Positions 25,147 to 34,439 of a DNA stretch of 64,000 nucleotides are shown here, in pieces. The position numbers were made by a program, and so were the translations under genes. Every line of letters starts with the position of its first letter. The stretch's first letter is position 1. The stretch comes from Vibrio ruber DSM 16370 (GTDB taxonomy: Bacteria > Pseudomonadota > Gammaproteobacteria > Enterobacterales > Vibrionaceae). The stretch is from positions 40,144 through 104,143 of the forward strand of contig NZ_FULE01000017.1 in assembly GCF_900163965.1 (NCBI RefSeq), in the 5' to 3' direction. Below the pieces are notes generated by a model, which was given only the letters and a program-made list of their open reading frames with translations, did not search any database and had not been told where the DNA came from.

Positions 25147-26964
25147 TTAATAACTGATCTCCAGATCAGTATCCGGAACACAGCAACACGCTAAGACCAT
25201 TCCGGCCTGACGATCTTTATCTTCCAGCGCAGGGACATCCGGCTGCGACACCCGCCCTTGGGTCACTTTCACCCGGCAAGAGCCACACAACCCGGCCCGG
25301 CAACTATTGCTAATCGCAATCCCTTGATCTTCCGCCTGTTCAAGTAATGTCTGTTGATTATTGCCCGCCACTTGCTGACCGTTAATCGTCAGAGTCACAT
25401 TCAGATGCGGACGTTCAGCAATTTTTTGCGCGCCGAATGCTTCCTGATGATAATAGTTTGCTGGCAAACCGGCTTTCATCAGCAAATTTTTCGCTTTTTG
25501 CATAAAACCGTCCGGCCCGCAGACAAACACCTGACGCCGTTCCGCATCTTGCACCTGCCGCAGATGCGATAAAGAAAAGCGCCCTTTCAAGCCAAACCAG
25601 TCCTGCGGTGGTTGGGTGAGAGAAATTATCACCTTCAAACCAGAATGCTGATTGTTCAGCAGTTCTAACTCTTCACGGCACGGAATATCATCCACCGAAC
25701 TGCATTGATGATAAAACACCACATCCCGGATTTGTTGATGATCTGCCAGATAGCGTAGCATCGACAGCATCGGTGTCACCCCACTGCCGGCTGACAACAG
25801 CAGCAACGGTGAATGCGATGAATCTGATTGCAAATGGAACTGACCATTCGGATCTTGTGCCTGAAGGACATCTCCGATTTGAAAATGATCGAGCAACCAG
25901 TTCGATACCCGCCCGCCATTCATCCGCTTGACGGAAATTGCCAACCGCCCCGGCCGGGACGGGCTGGAAGAAATCGTATAGTGACGATGGATCGTTTCGC
26001 CATTCACGGTTAACGCAATCGGTAAATGCTGTCCCGGCAGATAAGTCAGGGTTTTCCCCTGCTGCGGCTCCAGCCAGAATGTAACAAAATCCCGGGCGAT
26101 CTCTTCTTTCTCGACACAAGTCATGGTTTGCCACTGTGGCTGCTCATCGGGATATTGTTCTTTATCTTTATATTCCAGCACTTCAACCACGTCATCAACC
26201 TGCACCATGCCCGCAGTCCGAACCACCATATTCTGACCAAAGAACACGCCCCCGGATGTGCCACGCCGGAATTGCATTAATGTTTTCAACGGCTCTTGTG
26301 ACGCCCTCAACTGACCGAGTTCCGGCTCAACGGTAGTTAAAATACAACGTTCACAGGGTTTGACCAGTTCAAATTCAGCCGTCCCGATCCGAATACGCTT
26401 CCAACTATCTTCGGCAAATGGTTCGGTGCCCGCCACGACAATATTGGGTCTGAACTGCTGCATCACATGCTGTTCAGGACTGCGGCGATTCAGTTCATCC
26501 AACGAGCCCTGACTGATAATCAGCAAAGGATAACCATCAGCAAACCCAACCGTATTACCGACCGATTCACGATAGCGTTGCGAATGTTCACCGGTAAACA
26601 CCAGTTCAGCCTGCCGGTCAATCACCTGACTGAACCAATCGTTGGCTTCATCGGTGGTCGTATAAGCTGTGAAGGTATCACGCCAGACCGTGGTGGCGAC
26701 TTCCTGCATTTTAAAATCGGCATAGCGAATATGCAGTGGCGGTAGCCCTTCGGCCTGAAACATGACGCCGTCCGGCATCAGTGCCGAACGCACCGTCACC
26801 AAGCGGGGAAACTTTCTGGCGGTCACCATGCTTCCGTCCGCTAACGCCAGCATAAAACGTCGGTCAAAGGCCAGCCCTTCTTTATCCGCCCAGCTTTGTG
26901 ATAGTGAAATCCCACCCACGGATTTCACCGGATAAACATGAATCTGATCGACTTTTGCTGACAT
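25147..26964 (-). CDS. MOSC - flavin reductase - 2Fe-2S ferredoxin fusion protein
   Basis: A 605-residue three-part enzyme from the ATG at 26964, chosen for AAGGAAAG upstream; the longer frame adds 23 residues without support. Residues 1-270 are MOSC_N plus MOSC of the YcbX/mARC type (VYPVKSVGG, and molybdenum-ligand Cys in KPCERCILTT). The middle is a ferredoxin-NADP reductase module: RHYTISSSPSRPG for FAD, LLLSAGSGVTPMLSML for NAD(P)H. The C-terminus is a plant-type ferredoxin, CRAGLCGSC plus a later ACCC. mARC/YcbX enzymes reduce N-hydroxylated bases and amidoximes using separate reductases; here all electron carriers are in one chain, so it is probably self-sufficient. Divergent from pyrC. 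Confidence 0.88.
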   Translation of the reverse strand: MSAKVDQIHVYPVKSVGGISLSQSWADKEGLAFDRRFMLALADGSMVTARKFPRLVTVRSALMPDGVMFQAEGLPPLHIRYADFKMQEVATTVWRDTFTAYTTTDEANDWFSQVIDRQAELVFTGEHSQRYRESVGNTVGFADGYPLLIISQGSLDELNRRSPEQHVMQQFRPNIVVAGTEPFAEDSWKRIRIGTAEFELVKPCERCILTTVEPELGQLRASQEPLKTLMQFRRGTSGGVFFGQNMVVRTAGMVQVDDVVEVLEYKDKEQYPDEQPQWQTMTCVEKEEIARDFVTFWLEPQQGKTLTYLPGQHLPIALTVNGETIHRHYTISSSPSRPGRLAISVKRMNGGRVSNWLLDHFQIGDVLQAQDPNGQFHLQSDSSHSPLLLLSAGSGVTPMLSMLRYLADHQQIRDVVFYHQCSSVDDIPCREELELLNNQHSGLKVIISLTQPPQDWFGLKGRFSLSHLRQVQDAERRQVFVCGPDGFMQKAKNLLMKAGLPANYYHQEAFGAQKIAERPHLNVTLTINGQQVAGNNQQTLLEQAEDQGIAISNSCRAGLCGSCRVKVTQGRVSQPDVPALEDKDRQAGMVLACCCVPDTDLEISY

Positions 26965-27194
26965 GCTATTGCTTTCCTTGGTTCTTGAGTAGTAGCGGAT
27001 AAGCATATCATGATCAATCATGCATCCAAGCACAACCGCCGGATTTTATTGACGCGTATTTAATAGATGCAACGGATTACTTTTTCTTCTATGATCGACC
27101 CGCATTCACATCGCCCGCCCCAATGAATTCGGGTGGGCTGACATTTCAGTAGCAGAGATAATTTCAGCAGCAAAGATAAAGGTGGAAATCGTTC

Positions 27195-28235
27195 ATGACA
27201 ACACTCACACTGACCCGACCCGACGACTGGCACGTACACTTGCGGGACGGAGACGTTTTGCCAGACACAGTCAGAGATATCAGCCGCTATAACGGCCGCG
27301 CCCTGATTATGCCCAATACGGTTCCACCGACAACCACACCCGCAATGGCGCAGGCTTACCGGCAACGGATTATGGATGCTCAGCCCCGCACCGGATTCAC
27401 CCCTCTGATGTCACTGTATTTAACCGATAACACGACGCCAGAAATGATCCAGCAGGCCAAATTATCCGGTGTCGTTGCCGCTAAACTGTATCCTGCCGGT
27501 GCGACCACGAATTCCGACTCGGGCGTCACCGCGGTCAGCACCATTTATCCGGTGCTCAAAGCCATGCAAGATGTGGGTATGTTGCTATTGATCCACGGTG
27601 AAGTCACTCACCATGAAGTGGATATTTTTGATCGGGAAGCGACGTTTTTGCGCGATGTTCTGGCACCGATTGTGCGCGATTTTCCTGAATTGAAGATCGT
27701 CGTTGAACACATTACCACCGCGGATGCGGTCAGATTTGTCGAACAAGCCGGCCCGAATATCGCGGCGACAATTACCGCGCACCACCTGTTGTATAACCGC
27801 AATCACATGTTAGTCGGAGGCATTAAACCCCACTATTACTGCCTGCCGATTCTCAAACGCAATACGCATCAGCAAGCGTTAATTCAAGCGGCCACCTCCG
27901 GCAACCCGAAGTTCTTCCTCGGCACCGATTCCGCCCCTCATACCAAAGCAAACAAAGAAAATGCGTGTGGCTGCGCCGGCTCTTATACCGCGCATGCTGC
28001 GATTGAACTGTATGCAGAAGTCTTTGAACAAGCCGGTAAATTAGACCATCTGGAAGGGTTCGCCAGCCACCACGGACCGGATTTCTACGGCTTACCACGC
28101 AATAGCGACACCATCACGCTGGTCAAAACCCCTTGGCAAGTTCCTGAAGTCATGCCGTTCGGTAGCGAAACCGTGGTGCCGATCCGCGCAGGTGAAACGA
28201 TCGCATGGCAAGTTAAGCCCGACACCTCAGCTTGA
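27195..28235 (+). CDS. pyrC: Dihydroorotase, class II
   Basis: A 346-residue enzyme of normal length that closes carbamoyl aspartate to dihydroorotate in pyrimidine synthesis. Zinc ligands are visible: HVHLRDG near the N-terminus (His-x-His), the carboxylated-Lys region [16 protein letters not shown], two His in LLIHGEVT and VVEHITT, and Asp in [20 protein letters not shown] and [11 protein letters not shown] are further conserved blocks. Cytosolic homodimer in the family. Transcribed alone, divergent from the MOSC fusion. A hairpin without T run follows. Confidence 0.95.
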   Translation: MTTLTLTRPDDWHVHLRDGDVLPDTVRDISRYNGRALIMPNTVPPTTTPAMAQAYRQRIMDAQPRTGFTPLMSLYLTDNTTPEMIQQAKLSGVVAAKLYPAGATTNSDSGVTAVSTIYPVLKAMQDVGMLLLIHGEVTHHEVDIFDREATFLRDVLAPIVRDFPELKIVVEHITTADAVRFVEQAGPNIAATITAHHLLYNRNHMLVGGIKPHYYCLPILKRNTHQQALIQAATSGNPKFFLGTDSAPHTKANKENACGCAGSYTAHAAIELYAEVFEQAGKLDHLEGFASHHGPDFYGLPRNSDTITLVKTPWQVPEVMPFGSETVVPIRAGETIAWQVKPDTSA

Positions 28236-28287
28236 GTTTTGTGAGCGGGCTTTGACCGCTCTGTTGCTAGAACGCTCTTTTGCAATA

Positions 28288-28314
28288 GATAGCCGCACCC
28301 GGTGTGCGGCTATC
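28288..28314. terminator. Hairpin after pyrC
   Basis: GATAGCCGCAC and GTGCGGCTATC with loop CCGGT: an 11-bp perfect stem. T run absent on either side, so a weak or bidirectional terminator. Confidence 0.55.
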
Positions 28315-28320
28315 CCTAAA

Positions 28321-28713
28321 TCAGAGCTCTATTTTTGCCTTCTGTTGTTCGACGATATTAAGCAACGCCTGATGAATTGACATTCGATCCACACGCCCCG
28401 CTTCCTGACAAACAAATGCAGCCCCCTCCTCCGCCAGGATTTCAATCGCTTGAGGCTTACAGTTTTGCATAAAACTAAAGTGCGATGCGCCTTTGATTTC
28501 TTTGTAAGTCAGTCGGTTCTGGTGAGTGGTTATATAAGGGAGAATTTGTAACTTCGGCGGAATCGTCTGATCGAGTTCACCACCGACGATCACGGTTTGA
28601 GCTGACAAGGCCTCTAACGATTGCGGCAATATCGCAGGCACATAGCCGGGCGCGACGGCAATTGCGTGTGTGATGCGTTTGTCCCGGTAATCACCGGAAA
28701 TCAGGCTGCGCCG
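28321..28713 (-). pseudogene. C-terminal remnant of a dienelactone-hydrolase-like alpha/beta hydrolase
   Basis: The minus frame open from 28713 reads RSLISGDYRDKRITHAIAVA, then PGYVPAILPQSLEALSAQTV and IVGGELDQTIPP, ending at 28321. DKRITHAIAVAPG and GGELDQTIPP (acid-residue loop) and GASHFSFMQNC (catalytic His) match the C-terminal half of predicted dienelactone hydrolases/PAF-acetylhydrolase-like proteins. The nucleophile elbow and N-terminal half are missing, and the frame begins at a stop codon. The remaining ORF has an ATG at 28641 but would lack the catalytic Ser, so it is almost surely non-functional. Confidence 0.75.
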
Positions 28714-28863
28714 TCAGCTTCTCAACTGTGCTACATTATTCTTAATAAATTTGTAAATAGACAGTTGGAAAGAATCAATTACACTTATATAAACTCAATA
28801 AAAGATTCACAATCTAATGAGTACATTGTCCCTCAACGACAACGATAGATAAGGAACAAGTCA

Positions 28864-30759
28864 ATGACTCTTTCCCTTCGTACCCGAATATTAGGTGTCA
28901 GCCTGCTCGCGGTTGCTATCACAACTGCTTATCTGGTGACCGAAACGGTAACCTCCTTGACCAATCAAATGCGTGAGTCGCTGCTAAAAGACATTCGTCA
29001 CTTTGCCAGTGCATATGGCGATAACACCAGCGATTGGCTCGTAACGCGTAGAACCATTGCGAAAGCACTGGCACATAATCTGGAAAATCCGACTGACCCG
29101 TCTCCTTACGCAGCGATCAAGCAAGCCTACGAAAGTGGTAATTTTGCTTTAACCTACTACGGAAATAACGACGGAAAGATGTACCGCCAAGATCCGGCAT
29201 TGGATGCTAAACGACCAGACTATGACCCTCGTAAAAAAAGCTGGTACAACGACGCCATGTCTGTCGGCGGGCCGGGAATTCTTGGGCCAAACTTAAGCTC
29301 AACGACGAAAGAATTGGTCATTATCCTCACCCACCCGGTCATGAAAGATGGTAAGCCTTATGGTACCGTTGGCGCGAACTTAAGCTTAAACCAACTATCG
29401 GACAAAGTCGCAGCGTTGGAGATTCCTGGCTCAGGTAAAGCCATGATGGTTGCAACGAATAACGATATTATCGCTCACGCTGACAAAGAAATGGTCATGA
29501 AAAAGGCCGAATCTATCTCTCCAATTTTCGCACCGGCCTCTCTTGAAAAGCTGACCAGAGAAGACCAGCTGGAAGAAGTGAATTTCAATGGCACCGATGT
29601 ATTTGCTTATGCACAACGCATCCCTAACACTGATTGGAGTCTCGTCTTTACCATGAACAAAGCCGAGCTGATGGCGCCGGTTTACAAAGTATTAACGCGC
29701 CAAATGATTACAGCCTTCGTTCTGGTGGTGATCTTCGGTGCCCTCCTCTACTGGTTATTCATCGTCTTATTCAGCGACCTAACTCGTGTATCCCATGCGT
29801 TGCAAGACATTTCTAAAGGTAAAGGCGACCTGCGTGCTCGCATCGAAGTAAAACGCGCAGACGAGATTGGTATTCTTGCGCAAGGCTTTAATGACTTTGT
29901 CGGGCACATGCATGGTGTTGTCGGACGTTTGAAAGCACTTTCTACTGATGTTGCTCACGAAGCACAGCAAGTCTCAAACTCGTCCACTCAAAGTGCTTCC
30001 CGTGTCGCCAGACAGCAACAAGAAATCGATATGGTTGCCTCTGCGGTTACGGAAATGGCAATGGCAACCCATGAAATTGCCGGTAATGCCGATCAAACAG
30101 CACAAGCCGCAGCTCACTCTGTTGAACTCGGTCAAAAAGGCAGCGACCAAGTGCGGAAAAGCCGCAACTCAACTCATGAGCTGGCAACTGAAGTCAGCCG
30201 AGCTACAGAACAAATTGCAGCGTTGGATCAACACGCTCAACAAATCAGTAGCATCCTGTCTACGATCAATGGCATTGCCGAACAAACCAACTTGTTAGCA
30301 CTGAACGCTGCCATCGAAGCAGCCCGAGCAGGAGAACATGGCCGGGGCTTTGCCGTCGTCGCTGATGAAGTTCGCTCCTTGTCACAAAGAACGCACTCAT
30401 CTACAGAAGAAATTCAGAAAATGATTGAGTTACTACAAGAGCAAACGACCAAAGCCGTTACTTCGATGCAAAAAAGCAGCACCAAAGCGCAAACCAGTGT
30501 GACCGATGCCGATGCCGCCACTGAAAGCTTGGAAGAAATTGCCGATGCCATCGTCAGTATTTCTAACATGGCAACTCAAATTGCCACAGCGGCAGAAGAA
30601 CAAACAGCGGTGACCAATGAAATCAGTCAAAACAGTGAAACCATTCGTCAGGTTGCCGCTGAACTGGCGGAAGAAAGCCAAACCGGTGTAGAACAATCGA
30701 AACGCCTCAGTCAGCTTGCAAAACAAGTTGATCATGAAGTCGGTGAGTTCCAGATCTAA
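28864..30759 (+). CDS. Methyl-accepting chemotaxis protein with dCache_1 sensor
   Basis: A 631-residue chemoreceptor. TM1 about 8-28; periplasmic double-Cache domain about 35-275, containing [13 protein letters not shown] and [14 protein letters not shown], close to the amino-acid-binding motif of dCache_1 receptors though one motif Arg is Lys here; TM2 about 278-302 ([20 protein letters not shown]); then HAMP and a signalling domain with tip [20 protein letters not shown]. Family members of this shape sense amino acids, polyamines or taurine; the ligand is not known here. ATAAGGAACAAGTCA precedes the ATG. Strong terminator downstream. Confidence 0.92.
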   Translation: MTLSLRTRILGVSLLAVAITTAYLVTETVTSLTNQMRESLLKDIRHFASAYGDNTSDWLVTRRTIAKALAHNLENPTDPSPYAAIKQAYESGNFALTYYGNNDGKMYRQDPALDAKRPDYDPRKKSWYNDAMSVGGPGILGPNLSSTTKELVIILTHPVMKDGKPYGTVGANLSLNQLSDKVAALEIPGSGKAMMVATNNDIIAHADKEMVMKKAESISPIFAPASLEKLTREDQLEEVNFNGTDVFAYAQRIPNTDWSLVFTMNKAELMAPVYKVLTRQMITAFVLVVIFGALLYWLFIVLFSDLTRVSHALQDISKGKGDLRARIEVKRADEIGILAQGFNDFVGHMHGVVGRLKALSTDVAHEAQQVSNSSTQSASRVARQQQEIDMVASAVTEMAMATHEIAGNADQTAQAAAHSVELGQKGSDQVRKSRNSTHELATEVSRATEQIAALDQHAQQISSILSTINGIAEQTNLLALNAAIEAARAGEHGRGFAVVADEVRSLSQRTHSSTEEIQKMIELLQEQTTKAVTSMQKSSTKAQTSVTDADAATESLEEIADAIVSISNMATQIATAAEEQTAVTNEISQNSETIRQVAAELAEESQTGVEQSKRLSQLAKQVDHEVGEFQI

Positions 30760-30797
30760 ATCTGCTTCGCATACTATCGGCTTCACATACTAAAGCT

Positions 30798-30830
30798 AAA
30801 AAGGGTCACTTCGAAGTGGCCCTTTTCTTC
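30798..30830 (+). terminator. Terminator after the dCache chemoreceptor
   Basis: AAAAAGGGTCACTTC and GAAGTGGCCCTTTT form a long stem with one mismatch, followed by CTTC. Confidence 0.85.
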
Positions 30831-30844
30831 GCAATAACCTTAGG

Positions 30845-31165
30845 GACTGGCCTTCGGCTACGAGATATGACGCACGTTTAATTCTTCGATTTCAGAGGTC
30901 TTGGTATTCTCGCCAGTTCACTTTTCTAGCCTCCGGCTCCCAAATTTGACGCACAATTGCGTTTTTCGATTTCAAAAGAATTGGTACTCAGTGCGCCAGT
31001 AACTTTTGCCAAGATGCAAGCGTAACCAGAACATCTTTTTTTGTTTAGCGGAGTCGCACGTTGTCCAGAACCAGCTTTTACGGGCGTCCTGCCCGGAAAA
31101 GCTTAATCATTCTTCCTTGAATGATTTTCTTGGTTGGGTAGTTGGTTTGAATAAAGTGAAACCCT
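30845..31165. repeat. Dispersed hairpin repeat, copy at 31 kb
   Basis: Two successive left-end blocks (GATATGACGCACG, then AATTTGACGCACAATTGCG), then the GGGCGTCCTGCCC hairpin and the AATCATTC/GAATGATT hairpin. The latter differs from copy 1 by compensating C-to-T and G-to-A changes that keep the stem paired, which points to selection for the structure. The leader repeat follows, as at 6.3 kb. Confidence 0.8.
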
Positions 31166-31212
31166 TTTGAAAAACAATGAGTCTCTGAACTCAGGAAAGT
31201 CATCGCACATCA

Positions 31213-31537
31213 CAACGCTGTAATTTTGTACAAAACCTACCTATATCAAAAAATGTCATTGTTTATGTTAATTTTTTCTGGTGATTTTATGTATCTTATT
31301 CAATGCTATGCAAAGTATTCAGATACTTATTCGCGAATAAATGGCGCTTATCCGGGGTGGGAACGTTAGTCAATCATTTGTGAGCAAATTAGACAGCGTT
31401 GTGCTGTAATTTCTGCCGCAGTGACATTTTTCAATGGTATTTTGTCTGTTTTTTCATGCTATTAGGACAGAATTTTCAACGGGTGGCGGTAAGTTATACA
31501 GAAGTATTACTATAGAATGGTTCTGTATCATAAACTG
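31213..31537. repeat. Leader repeat, copy 2, abutting integron cassette 2
   Basis: Similar to 6391-6730 over its length, including GTCAATCATTTGTGAG, GACAG.GTTGTGCTGT and the inverted repeat TATACAGAA/TTCTGTAT (31495-31528). Similarity stops at CTG/TTACA, where cassette 2 begins. No gene within. Confidence 0.75.
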
Positions 31538-32492
31538 TTACACCTCTTAATGAGATCATATGGACACTAAAAAATTACGTATTAAGTACAATAATGACTG
31601 GCCAAAACCCTTCGATTTTCCTGTTGAAGAAGCTTTCCTGAATAGGCTTCAGTCCAAGGGTCTTCAGCAAGCATTAGTCTCTTGTGATTTGGGCTACTCA
31701 GATGATTACCAATTTCAATTCTATCTAGGTTATCTGATTGATGCTCTTGATATGCTTCCTAAACGTCCTGATCTAGCATTTGATCATGTTTGGAAAGCGT
31801 TAGACTCCGAATTTTTCCTTGTACAGCAAGAGATAGGAAACCAAAATTGTTCGCGATTTGATGGATTTGTCGATCGCATCCTAAATGATGGAAAATCTTC
31901 AGCAGTATTTCTAAATTATATGCCTATAATTCCATATCAGACATGCGAATATGCTGCGAAAAGAGTTATCGAAGCATCTAACGAAGCTGACAAACATGCT
32001 AAAACATTATTCTCTAGGGCTAAGAGTTCGCTAGGGGCTAGTTTCGTCGAAAAATTTGTAGCCAAGTACCCACCGGGGGCGAATGGCAAGCCTACACCAG
32101 CCGATCAAAGAAAGGCTGGTCGGCTATTAAAGTTAATTTTTAGCGGTAATGAAGTTGATCTTGCTGGTGATATTTTTTCATTTTCAGATGAGGAGATATC
32201 AAAATTTCTTATAAAAGTAGTCTTAGCGAACTCCAGGAATGAGAGGTTTCATGGTGGTGTTTTTCCGCCATTCAGAAGTAGTTCAGCAAAATTGGCTACA
32301 TATGCCCATGCCTATTACTTGCTGCACATTTCATATGGGCTGTTACTCGATGTGTTCCTATATAGGGATCACGGCGTCGTTCAATCGAGTGAGGTGGTCT
32401 CGATTATGAACAATAACTCAACATTATTTAGCCTCCTTTTTGGTGAGTTGAGCTAGGTGTAACAAGTCAAAGCCGCGCTGCTGTTTGAGGCG
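31538..32492 (+). mobile_element. Integron gene cassette 2
   Basis: 5' boundary G/TTACACC at 31537/31538. The attC starts with GGTGTAAC at 32456-32463, the exact 8-base reverse complement of GTTACACC. The attC ends GGCG/TTATA (cut after 32492). One ORF fills it. The matching terminal octamers are strong evidence that these are the two ends of one cassette. Confidence 0.78.
31560..32456 (+). CDS. Hypothetical protein with HEPN-like RNxxxH motif, cassette gene
   Basis: A 298-residue soluble protein of no named family that I can recognise. Near the C-terminus SRNERFHGG gives R226-N-x-x-x-H231, the RX4H active-site signature of HEPN ribonucleases, set between helices (ISKFLIKVVLANS before, KLATYAHAYYLLHIS after) as HEPN folds require. 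The N-terminal two thirds, rich in aromatic residues (YQFQFYLGYLIDALDMLP), may be a sensor or second helical domain. Start codon follows AATGAGATCAT. The stop codon overlaps the attC. It lies alone, without a visible antitoxin. An RNA-cutting defence or stress role is inferred from the motif only. Confidence 0.65.
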   Translation: MDTKKLRIKYNNDWPKPFDFPVEEAFLNRLQSKGLQQALVSCDLGYSDDYQFQFYLGYLIDALDMLPKRPDLAFDHVWKALDSEFFLVQQEIGNQNCSRFDGFVDRILNDGKSSAVFLNYMPIIPYQTCEYAAKRVIEASNEADKHAKTLFSRAKSSLGASFVEKFVAKYPPGANGKPTPADQRKAGRLLKLIFSGNEVDLAGDIFSFSDEEISKFLIKVVLANSRNERFHGGVFPPFRSSSAKLATYAHAYYLLHISYGLLLDVFLYRDHGVVQSSEVVSIMNNNSTLFSLLFGELS

Positions 32493-32498
32493 TTATAT
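32456..32498 (+). other. attC recombination site of cassette 2
   Basis: A short attC: GGTGTAACAAGTCAAAGCCG on the left and CTGCTGTTTGAGGCGTTA on the right. The arms TAAC/GTTA, TCAAA/TTTGA and GC-rich inner bases pair with almost no loop. Confidence 0.7.
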
Positions 32499-32605
32499 TT
32501 CAAGCGGAAATAACCTCTCAAGAAGAAACTTATTTTGAGGATCACTGTTGCCTATTCAAATCCTCAAAAAAGTCAAAAAAGTCAAAAAAAAGGAATTGAA
32601 TTGAT

Positions 32606-33241
32606 ATGGAATTACAGAATGTCTTAACATTTATTATGGTTGCTACTTTGTTGGTGATCTCTCCCGGGCCAAACGGTTTTCTTATCGCTAAAACGGTTTC
32701 GACTTCAGGGCGTAGCGCAGGATTTGCGAATGTTTGGGGCTTTGTAACCGCCTTCTACGTTCATGGAACTCTATCAATATTCGGTATTTCAGTTTTTTTA
32801 CTTCATTGTGCAGAAGCATTTTATATATTGAAGATCGTGGGTGCTGCTTATCTGATATGGCTGGGAGTAAAATCCCTACGTAACGTGTCGAAAATCAGTG
32901 AAATAGAATTGAGCGATCATGATATCAATAGCCCCAAATATGGGTCGATTCATAAGGCCTATATCGAAGGGTTCTTAACCAATGTGTTAAATCCGAAGGT
33001 CTCTATTTTTTATCTGGCAGCGTTCCCTCAGTTTTTAACTGTGAACGATAGTGCATTGAGTGCTTATGCTTTGGTTAGCGCCCATGCTGCAATTAATTTT
33101 ATGTGGTTTTCAGCAATGATTTTGCTGTTATCAGGGATGAAAAAGGCAACTAACAGCATCAAGTTCAGAAAATGGCTGAGTTCTGTAACCGGTGTAATTT
33201 TTATTGGTTTCGGTGCCAAGTTGGCATTCTTAAAACCATAA
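32606..33241 (+). CDS. LysE/RhtB family exporter
   Basis: A 211-residue inner-membrane protein with six hydrophobic segments and LysE-family signatures: ATLLVISPGPNGFLIAKT near the N-terminus, GAAYLIWLGVKSLR and FLTNVLNPKVSIFYLAAFPQF. Members export amino acids such as threonine, homoserine or lysine using the proton gradient; substrate unknown. Preceded by AAAGGAATTGAATTGAT. It lies right after attC 2 but shows no cassette boundary of its own. Unrelated in sequence detail to the second LysE gene at 45.2 kb. Confidence 0.9.
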   Translation: MELQNVLTFIMVATLLVISPGPNGFLIAKTVSTSGRSAGFANVWGFVTAFYVHGTLSIFGISVFLLHCAEAFYILKIVGAAYLIWLGVKSLRNVSKISEIELSDHDINSPKYGSIHKAYIEGFLTNVLNPKVSIFYLAAFPQFLTVNDSALSAYALVSAHAAINFMWFSAMILLLSGMKKATNSIKFRKWLSSVTGVIFIGFGAKLAFLKP

Positions 33242-33301
33242 AATACGACGAACAGTAATTGGTAATACAGCGGATTTAAATTGTAAGATCCGCGCTTAAT
33301 C

Positions 33302-34315
33302 GTGTCTGTGCTAAAGCTAATCGCTTTTTGGAATGGATATAGGTATTTCTACGGGGTTTTTGTGCGTAATTTTTTCATTATTCTCTTGTCATTAGGCTAT
33401 CTTTTTTCTCCAACACTATTATTTATAAATGGCTATTTTGAAATCGACCTGATTAGAAATCATTTAGAATCACTATTGAATATAGAAAAGTGGCAATTTG
33501 GGGCAACAGCGCTGTTATTTGCGGTGTGGTGGTTAATCGCATTTGGGCTTTACTCCAAAGGAAAATCATATTACCTCAATGATTTAGCCGGCATTTTAGG
33601 GGTGGCTTTTGCAATGCTGTCTCTATCGGGGATGGCATTTTGGCCTCATAAAGTTCTGGTACTATTTTTTATGGTTTCAGGCTTTCTATGTATCTACTGT
33701 GTCAGTGTTCCAATTTATAAATGGTTCTTCAGAACGCTTAAGCAGAAAGAGTTTGAGCTGGCGCTCTTGTCAGCATTCATTGTGGCCTTAGCTCTCTATA
33801 TTCTTGATGGTTACGCCAGTATTTGGCTCAATCAGATTTTTGGTGTGAGTGCTCAGTATTTTAGTTTCACGAAACCTATCGCGATGCTGCTTATTCTTAC
33901 ACCTTGGCTGGCATTAATTTCTTTTGTACTGATTATCGTACTCACGATTTATTACTCCATCGGCAATAAGTCGCAATCTTCCAAAATCGCCATTTATAAA
34001 TCCAAGGCTCAAAAAGGCAATTCTCGAATTTTTCGGGTTTGTCTCAGAAAAGATAACGGGCACAATTTCTATTCAGTGAACAAAATCATGGCTTGCTATG
34101 TCATCTTAATTTTAAGTATGGCTTTTGGCAGTCGTGCGACTGAAACGGCAGTTCTCGTGGCGAGTAAATTTGATTTTGATGCGAAAACACCTTGCAAAGA
34201 AAGTCAGGCTGCTCAAGGTGGTATTGTTTTGGATCCCGCGTTAAATCATGTATTGGTCAAAGTTGTCGCGTCTGGAAAAACAGATTTCATCGTGAAAGCG
34301 TGCACACTGAATTAA
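33302..34315 (+). CDS. Hypothetical polytopic membrane protein
   Basis: A 337-residue protein not assigned to a family. About six to seven hydrophobic segments: 20-42 (FVRNFFIILLSLGYLFSPTL), 66-86, 95-112, 116-138, 153-172, 190-220 (IAMLLILTPWLALISFVLII) and 262-280 (IMACYVILILSMAFGS). The C-terminal ~55 residues, with Cys residues at CKESQAAQGG and KACTLN, are probably periplasmic. Start is GTG at 33302 with no strong ribosome site. 60 bases after the LysE gene on the same strand, so possibly co-transcribed. Confidence 0.6.
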   Translation: MSVLKLIAFWNGYRYFYGVFVRNFFIILLSLGYLFSPTLLFINGYFEIDLIRNHLESLLNIEKWQFGATALLFAVWWLIAFGLYSKGKSYYLNDLAGILGVAFAMLSLSGMAFWPHKVLVLFFMVSGFLCIYCVSVPIYKWFFRTLKQKEFELALLSAFIVALALYILDGYASIWLNQIFGVSAQYFSFTKPIAMLLILTPWLALISFVLIIVLTIYYSIGNKSQSSKIAIYKSKAQKGNSRIFRVCLRKDNGHNFYSVNKIMACYVILILSMAFGSRATETAVLVASKFDFDAKTPCKESQAAQGGIVLDPALNHVLVKVVASGKTDFIVKACTLN

Positions 34316-34439
34316 TTTTTCCAGACGGATATTTTTGCCTTGCGATCTATCGAAAGGAAATGGGGCGTAATCAGAGAAGTCATTAGCATCGACAAAAGTC
34401 ATTGCGCCCCAACACCTTAGCATGATTGAGAAATCGCCC

